Counted from the first letter of the stretch, positions 23,464-31,749 are shown. The stretch is 64,000 nucleotides of DNA from Asterias amurensis (GCF_032118995.1 NC_092662.1:16009701-16073700), one strand, 5' to 3'. Translations and numbers: made by a program. Notes: generated from the letters alone by a model not told the origin.

Positions 23464-26400
23464 GAGGTGTCACAGATCCTTCTCTCGCAATTCTCATCAA
23501 GAGGTCGGTCAGGCTTGGCGAGGAAGTGACTGTTTTAGAGCAGTCAGCTCATGGGGGTTGCCTGAGGCACGACGACCCCTGACTGTGTCTGTCACCGAGA
23601 GGCTCTATATAACCACTGGACCACTCAGTCCCAAGACAAGTCGTTTAAAGGGAGACGTCACTAATGGGGGCTTTGGACTATACAAAGCGGTTGTTATTTC
23701 ATGAATAGCCTATGGTTGGGAAAATGATTATATAATGTACAGTCGACTCCCGTTAATACGAGGTCCGCTGGACTGGCCCGTTTTCCTTGTATTATCCGAA
23801 CCTCGTTATATCCGATCGCGGTTATAATCAGTGACCACTGCCTTGAACTCGTGCTTGGCCCTGTTTTTGAGGGAGAATACTGTGACGCTATATAAGACTT
23901 TAACCTCACCAAACATGCATCACCAAAAATGTACACTTCATAAGACCACACTAAATCTATATAATCATGTACACTGATATTGTCCACACAAATATCCCTT
24001 AAAAAAAAGGGACTGGTGCCCCAATCCTTCTTTGCTTCGCAAAGACAAAGAAATTGGTCACGCGAATTTTCGGCTTGACAGCTTTATGAAAATGGGTCAT
24101 CGTTACTATGTTTTACGCTTTGTTTCTATGGATGTTTATGAGCAAAACCTGGACCCAATTTCATAGAGCTGCTTTCAAAAGCATAAAATATTGCTTAGCA
24201 GATGGAATGAAACAAACTTACCTCTGGTGTAATGGCTTTGAAAATTGGAAGGTCCATAAACGTAATTTGAGTCTGGAAGAAAAAAAAAGACAATACAACT
24301 GAAACTCCACAAAATGTCATTAACCACACACTTCTACTAGACAGCTGGACCACTTGGAGATAATATTGAATGCTCCTCATGTGTTTTAAATTGGTGTATC
24401 TCAACATATGCACAAAATAACAAACCTGTGAAAATTTGAGCTTGATTGGTCGCCGGAGTTGCGAGATAACTATGAAGAAAAAAAACACCCTTGTCACACA
24501 AAGTTGTGTGCTTTCAGATGCTTCATTTCGAGACCTCAAATTCTAAACTTGATGTCTCGAAATCAAATTCGAGGAAAATCACTTCTTTCTCAAAAACTAT
24601 GGCACTTCAGAGGGAGCCGTTTCTCACAATGTTTTATACTACCAACCTCTCCCCATTACTCGTTACCAAGTGAGGTTTTATGCTGATAATTATTTTGCGA
24701 TTTTACCAATAGTGACCACTGCCTTTAACTGGTCTTTGGCCCTGTTTTTGAGGGAGAATACTGTGACGCTATATAAGACTTTAACCTCACCAAACATGCA
24801 TCACCAAAAATGTACACTTCATGAGACCACACTAAATCTAGCTCCTTTTGTCATTCATGCTTCGGGGCAAACTGTGCAGTGGTCAAATTATGATAATATT
24901 TGCCTGAGATATTAATTCATAACGGAGTGTACAGTACTCACGGCCAGGTCATCAGGCATCACTCTCAGCATGTCAAAGACGACAGCGTCGTATGTCTTGA
25001 GCCTCGGTAGTGTCCATCGTCCACTCTCTAATGTATCTCGCCCACTCAACTAAAACCAAGAAAAAGAAAGAAGGGAGTCAGATAAAAACGCAAGTTGAGG
25101 TTGTCCTGAAATATCGTCCTCCAGATTAAATTGTTTGCTTATGAGACTCCTTAAAGAGTCTGGGTACTTTTTGTAGGACACAAAACACAATGTCCACAGA
25201 TTTACATTAAGCTCACTCAGTTTGAAAATATGATGGTAGAAAGCTTCCCTCAAAATATTCTTGCTGAGGTGCTGTAGTTTTTGAGAAATGAGTACAAATC
25301 ACAAAAATAATTTTTGTCTAAATGAGACGAAAATTACTTTAGCATGTAAAATGTATTAATGGACAGTGATTTACTCATTTCTCAAAACCTACTACACCTC
25401 AGCAAGTAATATTTTAAGGGGAGCCTCCTACTATGATTATCTTCAAACTGTGTAAGTTTAATGCAAATCTGTGGGCATTGTGTTTTGTGTCCTACAAAAA
25501 GTACCAAGACCCTTTAAGACTCTATAGGAGAAAGACAAAGATGAAATCTTGCCTTCTTAGTATCCCACCACCCCATCATAACGACGTGCTACACAGCGTA
25601 CAAACTTGTACATAATGTTTAAAATTACAAAATAAAGAGCATAAAACATGAAGATTTGCATAATTACTGGTATTCTGATGCACTTTGCAAACACGTATTA
25701 AGTCAAATGAATTATTCATGTATGCATATGAAGCCATCTTTGCTTGTTTTTGAAGTTTTTGTTTGGAGTCCACTTGTACAGGTACGTAATGTAAATTTCT
25801 TACATAACCAATTCATAGATTGTTCACTTGGAATTGTTTGAATAAGGGAATAAAAGGGTAGTGACGAGTTCTTACACGGTCGTTTAAAGCCGGCGGGGTC
25901 GAGTTGCCGTGTGACACGGCGAAACGTGCGGGGAGGGGGGGTTTTCCCGTTATTTTCTCCCGACTCTGATGACCAATTTAGCCTAAATTTTCACAGGTTT
26001 GTTATTTAATATATAAGTTTGAATGATCTTCCCATAAAGGAAGCTTGGCAAACTATACACCAAAACTGGCAATCATCCAATCTCTCTCTCTCATGCCATT
26101 GACGCTTAGAGGCTTTTTGCATTAGGTGCTTTACAAATGTTTTGTTATTATAATTATTATTAACGTCTATGATTAGGAGTTGCACAAACAGACAAATCAT
26201 TCAATTGTGATTCAGTTACTAGATGACAATGCTAATTCTATAGTCATTGCAAAATCAACGGTTAGCTCGGTAGGATTTCAACCAACGTCTAGTCTGTGTA
26301 CATGGAAGGAAATCTGAGCGCACTGAATTGAATAAGTGAGAACAATGAAAAGAAATTACACATAACTTACACACATCAGGGCATTGATCATAATGATGAC

Positions 26401-29400
26401 TTGAGACAAAGAAAATAAACTCAAGACGCCGACAAGTTTCAACTTTCCAGCAAGTATTTAAATCCAAGTGAGCGGCGGCGAGTGTACATGTACATGTAGG
26501 AAGGAGTACTACACTCGTACACTGTCAGCATTAGACATGCAGCGAGGCACAAGACGCCTTTACATATAAAAGGAAACCACCCCCATAGTAGAGGAAGTAA
26601 CTTATTAGGAACTTTCCTTCCAAATCAACTATGGAAAGAGGTCAGTTGACTCGAGCAAAGTTTATACAAACAAAATGTGAGTCTGTGACCTGTACTTTGA
26701 TTTTTTTCTTTCAAGAAGGTAGTCCCTAGATTTGTATTGTTCATGACGAACCTACAAATGTATGTTGAGGGTCTACCCCTATGTTCCTAAATGTAGATGG
26801 TTTGCCCAGGGTGTACATACATACATGTAGGGTGAGCCGAGGGTGTGTCCGGGTGAACCCCGTCCAGGGTGTGTCCAGGGTGAACCAAGCGTGAGCCCAG
26901 GGTGTGCCCAAATTGTGGCCAGGGTGTGCTCAGGGTGTAGCCAGGGTTTGCCCAGGGTGTACATGGGGTGAGCCATGGGTGTGTCCGGGAGTGCCAAAGG
27001 TAAGCCCAGGGTGTGTCAGGGTGAACCCGCCCCAGGGTGTGTCCAGGGTGAACCAAGCGTGAGCCCAGGGTGTGCCCAAGTTGTGGACAGAGTGTGCTCA
27101 GGGTATGCCCAGAGTGCGCCTAGGGTGTGCCTGAGGTGTGTCGGGGTAATCCCACACCGGCCCAGGATGTACCCAGAGTGTACCCAGGGTAAACCCATGG
27201 TGTACCAACGGTGTACTCTTGGTGTACACGCAGTGTACCCACGAATTTGACTAGAGAATCTAGCTAGCTGAACCAAATGTTCAGCTGTCATCTAGATCGA
27301 TTATGGTTAAGTCTAGTCAACTCCAGTCATCCTCCACAACTTACTCAAAATATACGAAGGTCAAAGGGTCAGGTGAGAAGTTTAATAGTCGCTCGGGGCT
27401 CCACCAGAAGGAAAGTAGATTCAATTAAATTGCATGGTTGACTGACCGTTCAATACACACACATTCAGGATGACAACCAATGAAGGTACTTTATGACCCT
27501 TTCAATTTTGACTCTATATTCTTTATTATGCCATTAAAAATGATGTGCGATTTAGCCTTTTGCTAGCAGAGTACACGGGTATTAATTTTGGGTTAATTTA
27601 CCCATACACCGATGTGTGTTAGCACTGTATACTCGGTTCTTTCCCGAGTCCTATGAAAAAATATCACAGGCATATTACTCGGGTGGAATTTGAACCCACG
27701 ACCCTTGCAATTCTAGAGCAGTGTCTTACCAACTAGACTACCGAGATTGCTTGGTAGCTAGAGGCAGTTCGTTTTGGCAGCAGGTACCGCAACTAGAGTA
27801 CATGTGTAGACCTAATGTTTTTTAAGAATAACCCAACAATATTAACCGAGTACAACTATTTATCAGAGAGACGAAATTTCATGGAATTTTTTAGGTGACT
27901 TTGCCATGTTAGCTAACACATGGTTTTGAGTAAAGTGTTTTGTTCTGACATGTATTTCTGTATACAACAAATTGATGTACATCGCACATGCAGATGCTGA
28001 TAGTGGGAGAATGTATTTTACGCACAAACCCTCTCCGCATATTCTTCACTTTAATAGCGACTTGGACAATACAATGAACATCCTTCGAGCAACTGCATCC
28101 AGGGAAAAGAAAATTTCTGACCCCCAACAAAGGAGAGACGTGCACTGCCCAGGTCGTAGTAATTGGCTTTTGCTTTCATTTCAGAATCGGCCACAAGGCC
28201 TACTACGAGGCAATCCTTTCACCGAGTGCACGGTGGGTTTAAAAATGTTGATGCACAACCTCTACGAAGAAACACTGTGAACCGGGGTTGTCCGCTGAAG
28301 TTCACATGCACGTTTTGCGCTCATGTCGAGCGTGAACGAACATCACTGCGAGTGGAAATCAACATGCGAAAAAAACAACCCCGAATAGGCAGGACCAATT
28401 AGCTGTTCAGTACAATGCAGTAAACCCCTGAAGTGCAAACCCAGGGTAAAAAAAAAAAATCCACCAAATGAGATCAGAAGAAATTTGCATATTGTGGTCC
28501 CATGTTGCCATAGACATCAAATAGACCTTTATGAAGGAAAACTCAGGAATCCAGTAGTTCCAGTGATTGTCTGGCGCTGCAAGGGTCATGACTCGAATCA
28601 CCTTGCAATTTGTGCACAGTGTTTGTGGCATACCATAGTGAACCAAGACACGCAACTGTTTTCTATATGATGTACATGCCGTGCTCTGAAACGACATACA
28701 TGTAGGCCTGCATGAAAATCCATTTCCGGCAGTCAGCAAATTCCTACAGCTTACACATGTATGTAGTTTCACATTCAAAGGCATCATTTGTGTAGTGTGG
28801 AAATTTGTCAGGAAAGATAACAAATAAATGTTAAACTACATGTCCAGGCCTGTATGCTTTGTTTTCAAAAGGACAAGAGCACCAGGGCATTTTTTCCTTG
28901 GTATAAAAGGGCAACCTTCGAAGAGACTGTTTTCTACTAGAGTATTTCAAGGGCACCAAGGCAATGTTCAGGGGCATGGAGGCGATCGCTTGTATGCACG
29001 TTTATCACAATTATTATGTTCCCATGTTTTTACATACACGTATTGTAGTACTAGACGTAGACGCACAATACCATATTGACCCTATCTGTACACAGAAGAA
29101 TACAAATCTCCAGATAACCTGACAATGTCAAAGCTCCCATCCATACTGTATGTTAATTTCAGAGGAGAATGCATCTAGCCACACTGTAAAAACATCATGG
29201 TGCAATTTTTGTTGCACAACACAAACCAGTACCAGGCTTAAGAGTTATCTTATACTGTAGCAACGGTTTCTCCCCAAAATGTTTAAAAACTGCAGGGCAT
29301 TCTAAACACAAATTCTGTGAGTTTTTGGTCAAGCACCCTGAAGTGAAAAAAAGGTCTTGGAAATGTATTATACTAACTGTGGTTTTGGGGGTTTTTAAAA

Positions 29401-31736
29401 AGCACTACATGTACTGTAAAATGTGAGACATTCTAAATGTAAACAAAAATTGATAACACATGTCATGATTTGTACAACTTAATAATAAACCAGTGCTTTT
29501 TTGCAGAATAGAAACTGAGCATAAACTTCAACAGGTTAAACTAGGTAATTTGATCTAAGTTGGCCTGTACTTTCTGTGTGGTTGACAATGAAGCTGGATT
29601 TTTTCATGAGGAAGTGAAACATGCACCGCTTTGCATTCGAGAGAACAGTATGATCTGAACTTCATTGCATCAATGTACCACAAAAAATGATTGCCTGCGG
29701 TGCCCCTGATTGTTGCCTTGGCGCCCCTAAAATGTTCCAATAGAAATTTACAATATCCTTATAGGGTGGTTGCCCTTTACAATATACCAAGGAGAAACCG
29801 CCTTGGTGCCCTTGCCCATTAAAAAAAAAACAAGAATCAGGCCTTTATCATGTTTGAAATTATATACAAATGGAAGACAATTTTGATTCACTTGAAATAT
29901 TTAGATTCTTTTGACCATAGTTCAAGCAGTCTTGTTCCCTGATTGACTACTCACCCCTGTTAATGTGGATCCCCTTGATGAGGAGCTCTCCCCGCCATTA
30001 GTCAGGTCCTCCACTGAAGAAGCAGATAGCTGCTGCTTCAGGATTTTGTGGTTCATACTCTGTAATGACGACAGAACATTTTCAAATTTACCTTCACCTT
30101 GAAATCTTGCATTTTAAAGACAGTGGACACTATTGGTAACTACTCAAAATAATTATTAGCATAAAACCTTTCTTGGTAACGAGTAATGGGGAGAGGTTGA
30201 TAGTATAAAACATTGTGAGAAACGGCTCCCTCTGAAGTGCCATAGTTTTCGAGAAAGAAGTAATTTTCCACGAATTTGATTTCAAGACCTCAGATTTAGA
30301 ATTTGAGGTCTCGAAATCAAGCATCTCAAAGCACACAACTTTGTGTGACAAGGGTGTTTTTTCTTTTATTATTATCTCGCAATTTCAATGCTCAATTGAG
30401 CTCAAATTTTCACAGGTTTGTTACTTTATGCATATATGTTGAGATACGTTAAGTGAGAAGACTTGTCTTTGACAACTACCAATAGTGTCCACTGCCTTTA
30501 AATTGCAACAACATCAATTCTGACACAAAATTCTGCCAGGAAACTAAAGCAGAATTATAAGCAAAGAAATGATGGGGCTCAAAGAAGTTTGCAAAAGCAG
30601 CATATTTTTATGTTTTAAAAAAAACTTTAACGGGTCAGGTACTTTTTTGGTAACCCATTTCTGCTCTACCAAGATTTTTCTGTGCTTAGCAGATTTTTCT
30701 GTGCTTAGCAACTTTTTTTGTGCTGACCAGATTCATAAAACAGGGCTCTACATGTATGCAAAACCAGTATGGTTTTCTTCACAGTTTTGTTTTAGTACAG
30801 CTCCTTTTTTAGTAATCCATTTCCGCTATCCAAGCAAGATTGTTTCTGTGCAGAGCAACTTTTGTGGTAATAATTAATAATTAATAATTAATAATTTGGG
30901 GAGGGAGGAAAACCGGATAGTCTGGGAAACCCTCAGGGCACAGCAGAGAACCAACGCACAACTCAACTCACATATGGCCCCGACCGGGAATCGAACCGGG
31001 GTCACCTTGGTGAGAGGCGAGCGCTTACCGCACAAGCCAACCTGTGCCGACCAGATTTATAAAATGGGGCTCTAGATGTATGCACTAACCAGAAAGTTTA
31101 TCATTACTTTTTTTTTTAGAGCAGATCCTTTTTTTTCCCCAGTTGTACAATATGAGCACAATATTTACACACGTATTTAAACATAAGATCAATACATGTG
31201 GATACTGTTGGCAACCTGTGAGAGGTTCGAGTTTATATTCTAGTGTGCACTTCGCAAGAAAACTGCATGAATGTGATTTCAATAACAAATTAGGTCACCA
31301 TCTGTTGACCCACTTTGTTGTTAATAAAACGAATCACATTCGCTCACGTACATCAAAACAGTTTTTGGAAAAAAACACAATCGTATCAATCAGCTGTTGT
31401 GTCAGTTATGTGTATATTTGGCCAAATGATTCAAACCACAGGATGTCTTTCACTTTGTGCCACATGTGGGGTTTTTTTTAAGCCAATATTAAATGTACTA
31501 TGCATAACCAGCAGATGTGGTAGCCCCAGCCCCCCCCCCCCCCCCCCCAAGTACCACACAATTATGTCTTTGCCTACACAGGCTCCCTGCCACCCAAGCA
31601 CCCAAAATAAAAATGTCAAGTTACACTACTGACTATACATTTGACAAAATCTCATCAGTAATAAAATATTCCCCGATCTTTTGAAAAGAAAAGAAAGAAA
31701 AAATTCATGCTAAAAAAACTGTCATCAACTTACCAT
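7947..31736 (-). CDS. RALGPS: RalGPS-type Ral guanine nucleotide exchange factor (20 of about 21 exons)
   Basis: Coding exons on the minus strand: 31734-31736, 29955-30059, 24942-25049, 24222-24272, 19248-19331, 18789-18878, 18116-18208, 17515-17638, 17206-17288, 16586-16725, 16111-16184, 15666-15765, 15058-15090, 14391-14521, 13738-13792, 9733-9803, 9558-9604, 9187-9279, 8511-8613 and 7947-8041. They sum to 1683 bases, exactly 561 codons, with frame kept at all junctions and GT-AG ends throughout. Order of domains: RasGEF (about residues 60-300), proline-containing linker, PH (about 448-555). Human RALGPS1 and RALGPS2 are of similar length. By family it activates RalA/RalB; the PH domain targets it to membrane. 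Human proteins end a few residues further, so a tiny last exon below 7947 is expected after the donor GTTAGT; I could not identify it. Whether it matches RALGPS1 or RALGPS2 cannot be told: a single ancestor is likely in invertebrates. Confidence 0.95.
8808..9166. repeat. Tandem repeat in a RalGPS intron, about 100-117 bp unit
   Basis: ATCCACTGTGG-type boxes recur near 8826, 8942, 9058 and 9158, each followed by a TTTTGAATGATAG-like stretch and ACAGTCAACC ... CTGTCTGACC. About 3.4 units between the exons at 8511-8613 and 9187-9279. It does not copy exon sequence. Confidence 0.75.
9790..10420. repeat. Array of about six 88-bp units copying a RalGPS splice acceptor
   Basis: The box CAGTCAAACTAAAC recurs at 9796, 9883, 10000, 10087, 10176 and, mutated, 10265. 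On the minus strand the first is the real acceptor and first eight bases of the exon starting at 9803 (GTTTAG then TTTGACTG). Four further units keep the AG and exon-like bases through ATCTAGTGGGGAG, similar to the true CCTAGTGCAGAG. The sixth has lost the AG. Spacing is 87-89 bases except one of 117. Confidence 0.8.
10973..11370. repeat. Three imperfect direct repeats just upstream of the nested lectin gene
   Basis: Copies begin near 10973, 11131 and 11281. They share TTTTAACAATTG.AGCTGCGAGA, TTCGCCTTGA.GACACTA, GTCCAATC.TG.A.TAAAC, GAACTAC and AGCACAGATTGC. The third copy has an internal deletion and runs up to 30 bases before the lectin start codon, so the repeats cover the likely promoter and leader. 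Confidence 0.7.
11401..12819 (+). CDS. Secreted C-type lectin with Thr/Ala-rich stalk and C-terminal PAN/apple-like module, intronless
   Basis: One open frame of 472 codons. Residues 1-21 are a hydrophobic signal peptide ([20 protein letters not shown]). Residues 22-153 form a long-form C-type lectin domain: CPTDWW, CYLL, the WIG-type core [14 protein letters not shown], and the closing Cys pattern. The Ca2+-sugar motif EPN/QPD is absent and WND is replaced by WDD, so sugar binding is doubtful. Residues about 163-385 are a low-complexity Thr/Ala/Asn/Val stalk of [12 protein letters not shown] units, a probable mucin-like O-glycosylated region. Residues about 387-472 hold six or more Cys with CHSFNLL and CQLNN, typical of PAN/apple domains. 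Start: the open frame reaches back to 11344 without ATG; the ATG at 11401 begins the signal peptide. The gene is antisense inside the RalGPS intron 9804-13737. AATAAA at 13056-13061 may end the transcript. Confidence 0.9.
   Translation: MYLAGVLFLFLIGNFTTLAAVCPTDWWQHSESCYLLINQTRNWNAAVQTCEGLGSTLVVPKSKEEQDFIWEYHRHEFYYDGEVHESLWIGCSDAQDEGNWDPCPLRDAVDGFQNWLSTLPMTSTTLNCAWMAKWDDGTWYNVGCEKGSATMCKINLNNITTMSDTATAVTDTTSTNSVATAITNTATTAITNTAVTAATNTAGTNNTVTANVTTTNTNTTVTVDTDTPVNAATDTTVTAATDTTVTAAADTNVTAASETSVTSATNTAATANDATTNTNTAVPAASDTAATVASDTAVTATNPTTTAASKTLAAVTAVAPNTTIPGNNTATPVTKVTTTSNTTTTNNTTLAVTAVTDTANTAAATTATINTTAATNTQMTAPTKFMPVFCSQMGPDGRMESKCLLNHVIKELRADGVVSCGKACRSDPKCHSFNLLMEQGPGKMVCQLNNATRHEATDDYMKARDKCHFFEL
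11881..12540 (+). repeat. In-frame Thr/Ala minisatellite of the lectin stalk
   Basis: The DNA is built from drifting units such as GCCACTGACACCACTGTCACT, kept in phase with the reading frame. Because the repeat is rich in AC and GTG triplets, the minus strand also stays open for over 300 codons, giving a Val/Ala shadow frame that is not a gene. Confidence 0.8.
13738..16184 (-). CDS. RALGPS: RalGPS linker exons (PxxP and phosphosite-like region)
   Basis: Exons 16111-16184, 15666-15765, 15058-15090, 14391-14521 and 13738-13792. The second holds TPATPQ (a PxxP) and HRKTKSLGT, equivalent to the human PxxP segment followed by HRKSHSLGN. The 33-base microexon 15058-15090 has clean splice sites and preserves frame. 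The fourth encodes [13 protein letters not shown], matching the human ARHLLDDSVLE block. In the family the PxxP motif binds SH3 adaptors; that this copy does is inference. Confidence 0.88.
14100..14370. repeat. Interspersed repeat family E, internally duplicated copy
   Basis: Contains the phrases GGTTACCAGTCACAAATTGT, GGCTGGTAACCTT, TTTTGT...GCTTAGC and AAGCAGCTCCATGAAAT. The segment from the CAGTCACAAATTGTACATGTGA box to the GGCTGGTAACCTT box is present twice in tandem. Related copies are at 18283, 21115, 30530, 56470 and 60650. Confidence 0.65.
14507..14821. repeat. Tandem duplication carrying a second copy of a RalGPS 3' splice site
   Basis: Two units of about 150-165 bp: 14507-14652 and 14655-14821. 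Both begin GTGACAATTCGATAAAC, which on the minus strand is the first 15 or so bases of the exon starting at 14521, and both keep an AG before it (CCCTAG real; CCCAG decoy, giving an exon start at 14670). Both also share GGAAT.ATTTGGTTCCC and AAAATGTTGA further right. Confidence 0.75.
15141..15478 (+). mobile_element. MITE family A, copy 1, right end lost
   Basis: Starts AAAGGCAGTGGACACTATTGG and runs through GTAACGAG/ GGAGAGGTT, CTCTGAAGTGCCATAG, TTTCCACGAATTTGATTTCG and CGCACACAACTTCGTGTGAC to TTTCACAGGTTTGTTATTTT, but lacks the closing inverted end. Confidence 0.85.
16586..25049 (-). CDS. RALGPS: RalGPS catalytic RasGEF (CDC25-homology) exons
   Basis: Exons 24942-25049, 24222-24272, 19248-19331, 18789-18878, 18116-18208, 17515-17638, 17206-17288 and 16586-16725. 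They encode [120 protein letters not shown] and [18 protein letters not shown]. All are landmarks of the RasGEF helical hairpin domain and correspond closely to human RALGPS. No N-terminal REM motif is seen, as expected for this subfamily, which lacks one. Confidence 0.95.
16885..17110. mobile_element. MITE family C, partial copy
   Basis: Shares AAAGGGTCTTGGTA, ACACAAAACACAATGTCCAC, AGATTTACAT and AGTAGAAAGCTTC with the left arm of the full inverted-repeat element at 25150. Right arm missing. Confidence 0.7.
17914..18020 (+). mobile_element. Short tRNA-like element with inverted ends
   Basis: Box A-like AGCTCAGTATGTAGAGC and box B GGTTCAAATCC lie at tRNA spacing, bounded by the perfect 12-base inverted pair ACTAGAGTGGGA and TCCCACTCTAGT. 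The arm lengths do not give a standard cloverleaf, so this is a SINE head or tRNA pseudogene rather than a functional tRNA. Confidence 0.5.
18283..18520. repeat. Interspersed repeat family E copy
   Basis: Begins with GGCCAATTTCATAGAGCTGC and TTAAGCAAAA and ends with TTTTGTGCTTAAGCGGCTCAATGAAATTGGGCCC, so its ends are inverted copies of each other. Confidence 0.65.
18540..18775 (+). mobile_element. tRNA-headed SINE, plus orientation
   Basis: Head contains TTGGTTCAAATCCTGGTCATG (box B-like) followed by AGTGTCCTTGAGCAAGACAC, TTCTCTTCACCCAGGAGTAT and AAATGGGTACCTGGCAGGG. The same blocks, reverse-complemented, form the SINE at 57145-57520. Confidence 0.7.
18988..19195. mobile_element. TIR element family F, copy 2
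   Basis: Starts GATCCATTAAGCTCCGCCCC and ends CGTAGATCGGTC. Internal TATTGACCAATC, GCACGTATGCTTGGCGCGCG, TCACGTG and repeated ACACGTGC match the inverse of 5815-6000. Confidence 0.65.
19475..19863 (+). mobile_element. MITE family A, copy 2, complete
   Basis: Full element with inverted ends AAAGGCAGTGGACACTATTGG and CCAATAGTGTCCACTGCC. About 389 bp. Serves as the reference copy for the family here. Confidence 0.9.
20381..20555. repeat. Tandem repeat, about 65 bp unit, three copies
   Basis: Each unit holds AAAGTCTTTGAACTTT, TTTCT.T.GTGTTTTTCAG and TATGGCTTTAAA. Lies in a RalGPS intron. Confidence 0.7.
20897..21066. repeat. Interspersed repeat family D copy
   Basis: Contains GGCCTCCATTGCCCTTG, GGTGCCCCTTTAAAAGTT, CAATGGAAGTGCCCTTTGCA and GGCCTTGCCCT, ending in CCAGGCCTG. 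Similar stretches occur at 28845, 29687, 42190, 43405, 60018 and 63303. On the opposite strand it reads as a (GCCTTGGTGCCC)-rich segment. No coding potential. Confidence 0.65.
21327..21620. mobile_element. Foldback MITE family B, copy 2, centre deleted
   Basis: Both outer arms are present (GGAACACGTTGCCTTGGATC and its inverse ending GGCAACGTGTTCCTTTAAA) but about 90 bases of the central palindrome are missing compared with the other copies. Confidence 0.8.
21993..22178 (+). mobile_element. MITE family A, copy 3, right half only
   Basis: Begins at ATCAAGCATCTAAACGCACA and runs to the terminal CCAATAGTGTCCACTGCCTTT. Confidence 0.8.
22822..22905. repeat. Short tandem duplication
   Basis: GCTAAT.AGGTGATCAATAC.A.ATATAACACCA is present twice about 45 bases apart in a RalGPS intron. 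Confidence 0.6.
23431..23462. repeat. Poly(C) tract, about 30 bases
   Basis: Uninterrupted cytosines. Length may be an assembly or consensus estimate. It is followed by GC-richer unique sequence that opens a short frame, which I do not regard as a gene. Confidence 0.8.
23738..23830. mobile_element. Pogo-like TIR fragment
   Basis: ACAGTCGACTCCCGTTAATA followed by CGAGGTCCGCTGGACTGGCC and a CCTCGTTATATCCGA block. The inverse (GGGCCAGTCCGGCGGACCTCG then ATGGGAGTCGAC) is at 61125-61183. CAGTCGACTC-CGTTA ends resemble pogo/Tigger-type termini; assignment to that superfamily is inference. Confidence 0.45.
23829..23961 (+). repeat. Duplicated 131-bp segment, copy 1
   Basis: Near-identical to 24710-24842, from GTGACCACTGCCTT through TGTTTTTGAGGGAGAATACT and TCACCAAACATGCATCACC to CCACACTAAATCTA. 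In copy 2 the first bases are the right end of MITE A copy 4. Confidence 0.85.
24385..24729 (-). mobile_element. MITE family A, copy 4, reversed
   Basis: Reads in reverse: TTGGTGTATCTCAACATATG, TCGTTACCAAG and finally CCAATAGTGACCACTGCCTTTAA. The first few tens of bases of the opposite terminus are missing. Confidence 0.8.
24710..24842 (+). repeat. Duplicated 131-bp segment, copy 2
   Basis: See 23829-23961. This copy is continuous with MITE A copy 4, so it is probably the source. Confidence 0.85.
25150..25520. mobile_element. MITE family C, complete inverted-repeat copy
   Basis: Left arm TTAAAGAGTCTGGGTACTTT, GTAGGACACAAAACACAATG and AGAAAGCTTCCCTCAAAATA; right arm carries the inverse, ending CCTACAAAAAGTACCAAGACCC. 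Centre near 25330. Partial copies at 16885 and 58345. Confidence 0.85.
26805..27245. repeat. GC-rich minisatellite, about 12-bp unit
   Basis: More than 30 drifting copies of CCCAGGGTGTGC (variants GTCCAGGGTGAA, CCCAGGGTGTAC). Two larger blocks repeat: a segment with GAACCAAGCGTGAGCCCAGG is seen at 26882 and 27050. Open frames on both strands are due to the 12-base period (a multiple of three). Confidence 0.9.
27565..27790 (-). mobile_element. tRNA-headed SINE, minus orientation
   Basis: The minus strand reads CTCGGTAGTCTAGTTGGTAA (box A-like, D stem GTCT/AGAC) and CGTGGGTTCAAATTCCAC (T stem and box B), closing with CCGAG that pairs with CTCGG. The anticodon arm does not fold properly. Body contains CACCGATGTGTGTTAGCAC; a piece of it recurs at 56255. 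Confidence 0.65.
28845..28990. repeat. Interspersed repeat family D copy
   Basis: Phrases GTCCAGGCCTG, AGAGCACCAGGGCATTTT, GTATAAAAGGGCAACCTTCG and AAGGGCACCAAGGCAATG. Diverged. Confidence 0.5.
29687..29852. repeat. Interspersed repeat family D copy
   Basis: ATTGCCTGCGGTGCCCCTGA, GCCTTGGCGCCCCTAAAATG and CCGCCTTGGTGCCCTTGCCC mark it. Confidence 0.55.
30113..30503 (+). mobile_element. MITE family A, copy 5, complete
   Basis: Ends AAAGACAGTGGACACTATTGG and CCAATAGTGTCCACTGCCTTT, about 390 bp. It sits 54 bases upstream of the acceptor of RalGPS exon 2. Confidence 0.9.
30530..30745. repeat. Interspersed repeat family E copy
   Basis: TTGGTAACCCATTT, TTTTTCTGTGCTTAGC (twice in tandem) and GTGCTGACCAGATTCATAAA identify it; a further echo follows at 30800-30870 and 31040. 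Confidence 0.5.
30897..31050 (-). mobile_element. tRNA-derived SINE, minus orientation
   Basis: The minus strand reads GGTTGGCTTGTGCGGTAAGC (box A) and CCCCGGTTCGATTCCCGG (box B with intact T stem). The body has GGTTTCCCAGACTATCCGG and TTTTCCTCCCTCC, related to the SINE at 7091. The head is close to a tRNA but the anticodon loop is not in a standard context, so I call it SINE and not tRNA. Confidence 0.75.
31734..31736 (-). CDS. RALGPS: RalGPS exon 1: start codon is the last codon before the splice
   Basis: The minus strand reads CTCCACATG followed by donor GTAAGT. The ATG joins in frame to exon 2 (AGT ATG AAC, so Met-Ser-Met-Asn-His-Lys). An in-frame TGA lies 27 bases upstream, so no longer N terminus is possible from this leader. 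If ignored by the ribosome, the second Met at 30056 would give a protein two residues shorter. The 5' extent of the leader exon, toward 31900-32100, is not defined. Confidence 0.7.
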
Positions 31737-31749
31737 GTGGAGTCCGTTA

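Noticed and set aside
23423..23704. Proline-rich 93-codon frame
   Set aside because: Opened by the poly(C) tract; downstream part has no known domain.
26779..27291. Open frames on both strands rich in His-Thr-Leu-Gly-Pro
   Set aside because: Products of a 12-bp minisatellite whose period is a multiple of three; no start context or splice structure.
27670..27755. Possible tRNA gene on the minus strand
   Set aside because: D and T arms are good, but the anticodon arm does not fold and it has a SINE body attached.
28407..28823. 138-codon minus-strand frame
   Set aside because: No family resemblance, an FFFYPG stretch from poly(A), and no supporting splice sites or homologous motifs.
30961..31030. 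Possible tRNA gene on the minus strand with a perfect B box
   Set aside because: Same SINE family body as at 7091 and no valid anticodon stem-loop; more likely a SINE head.
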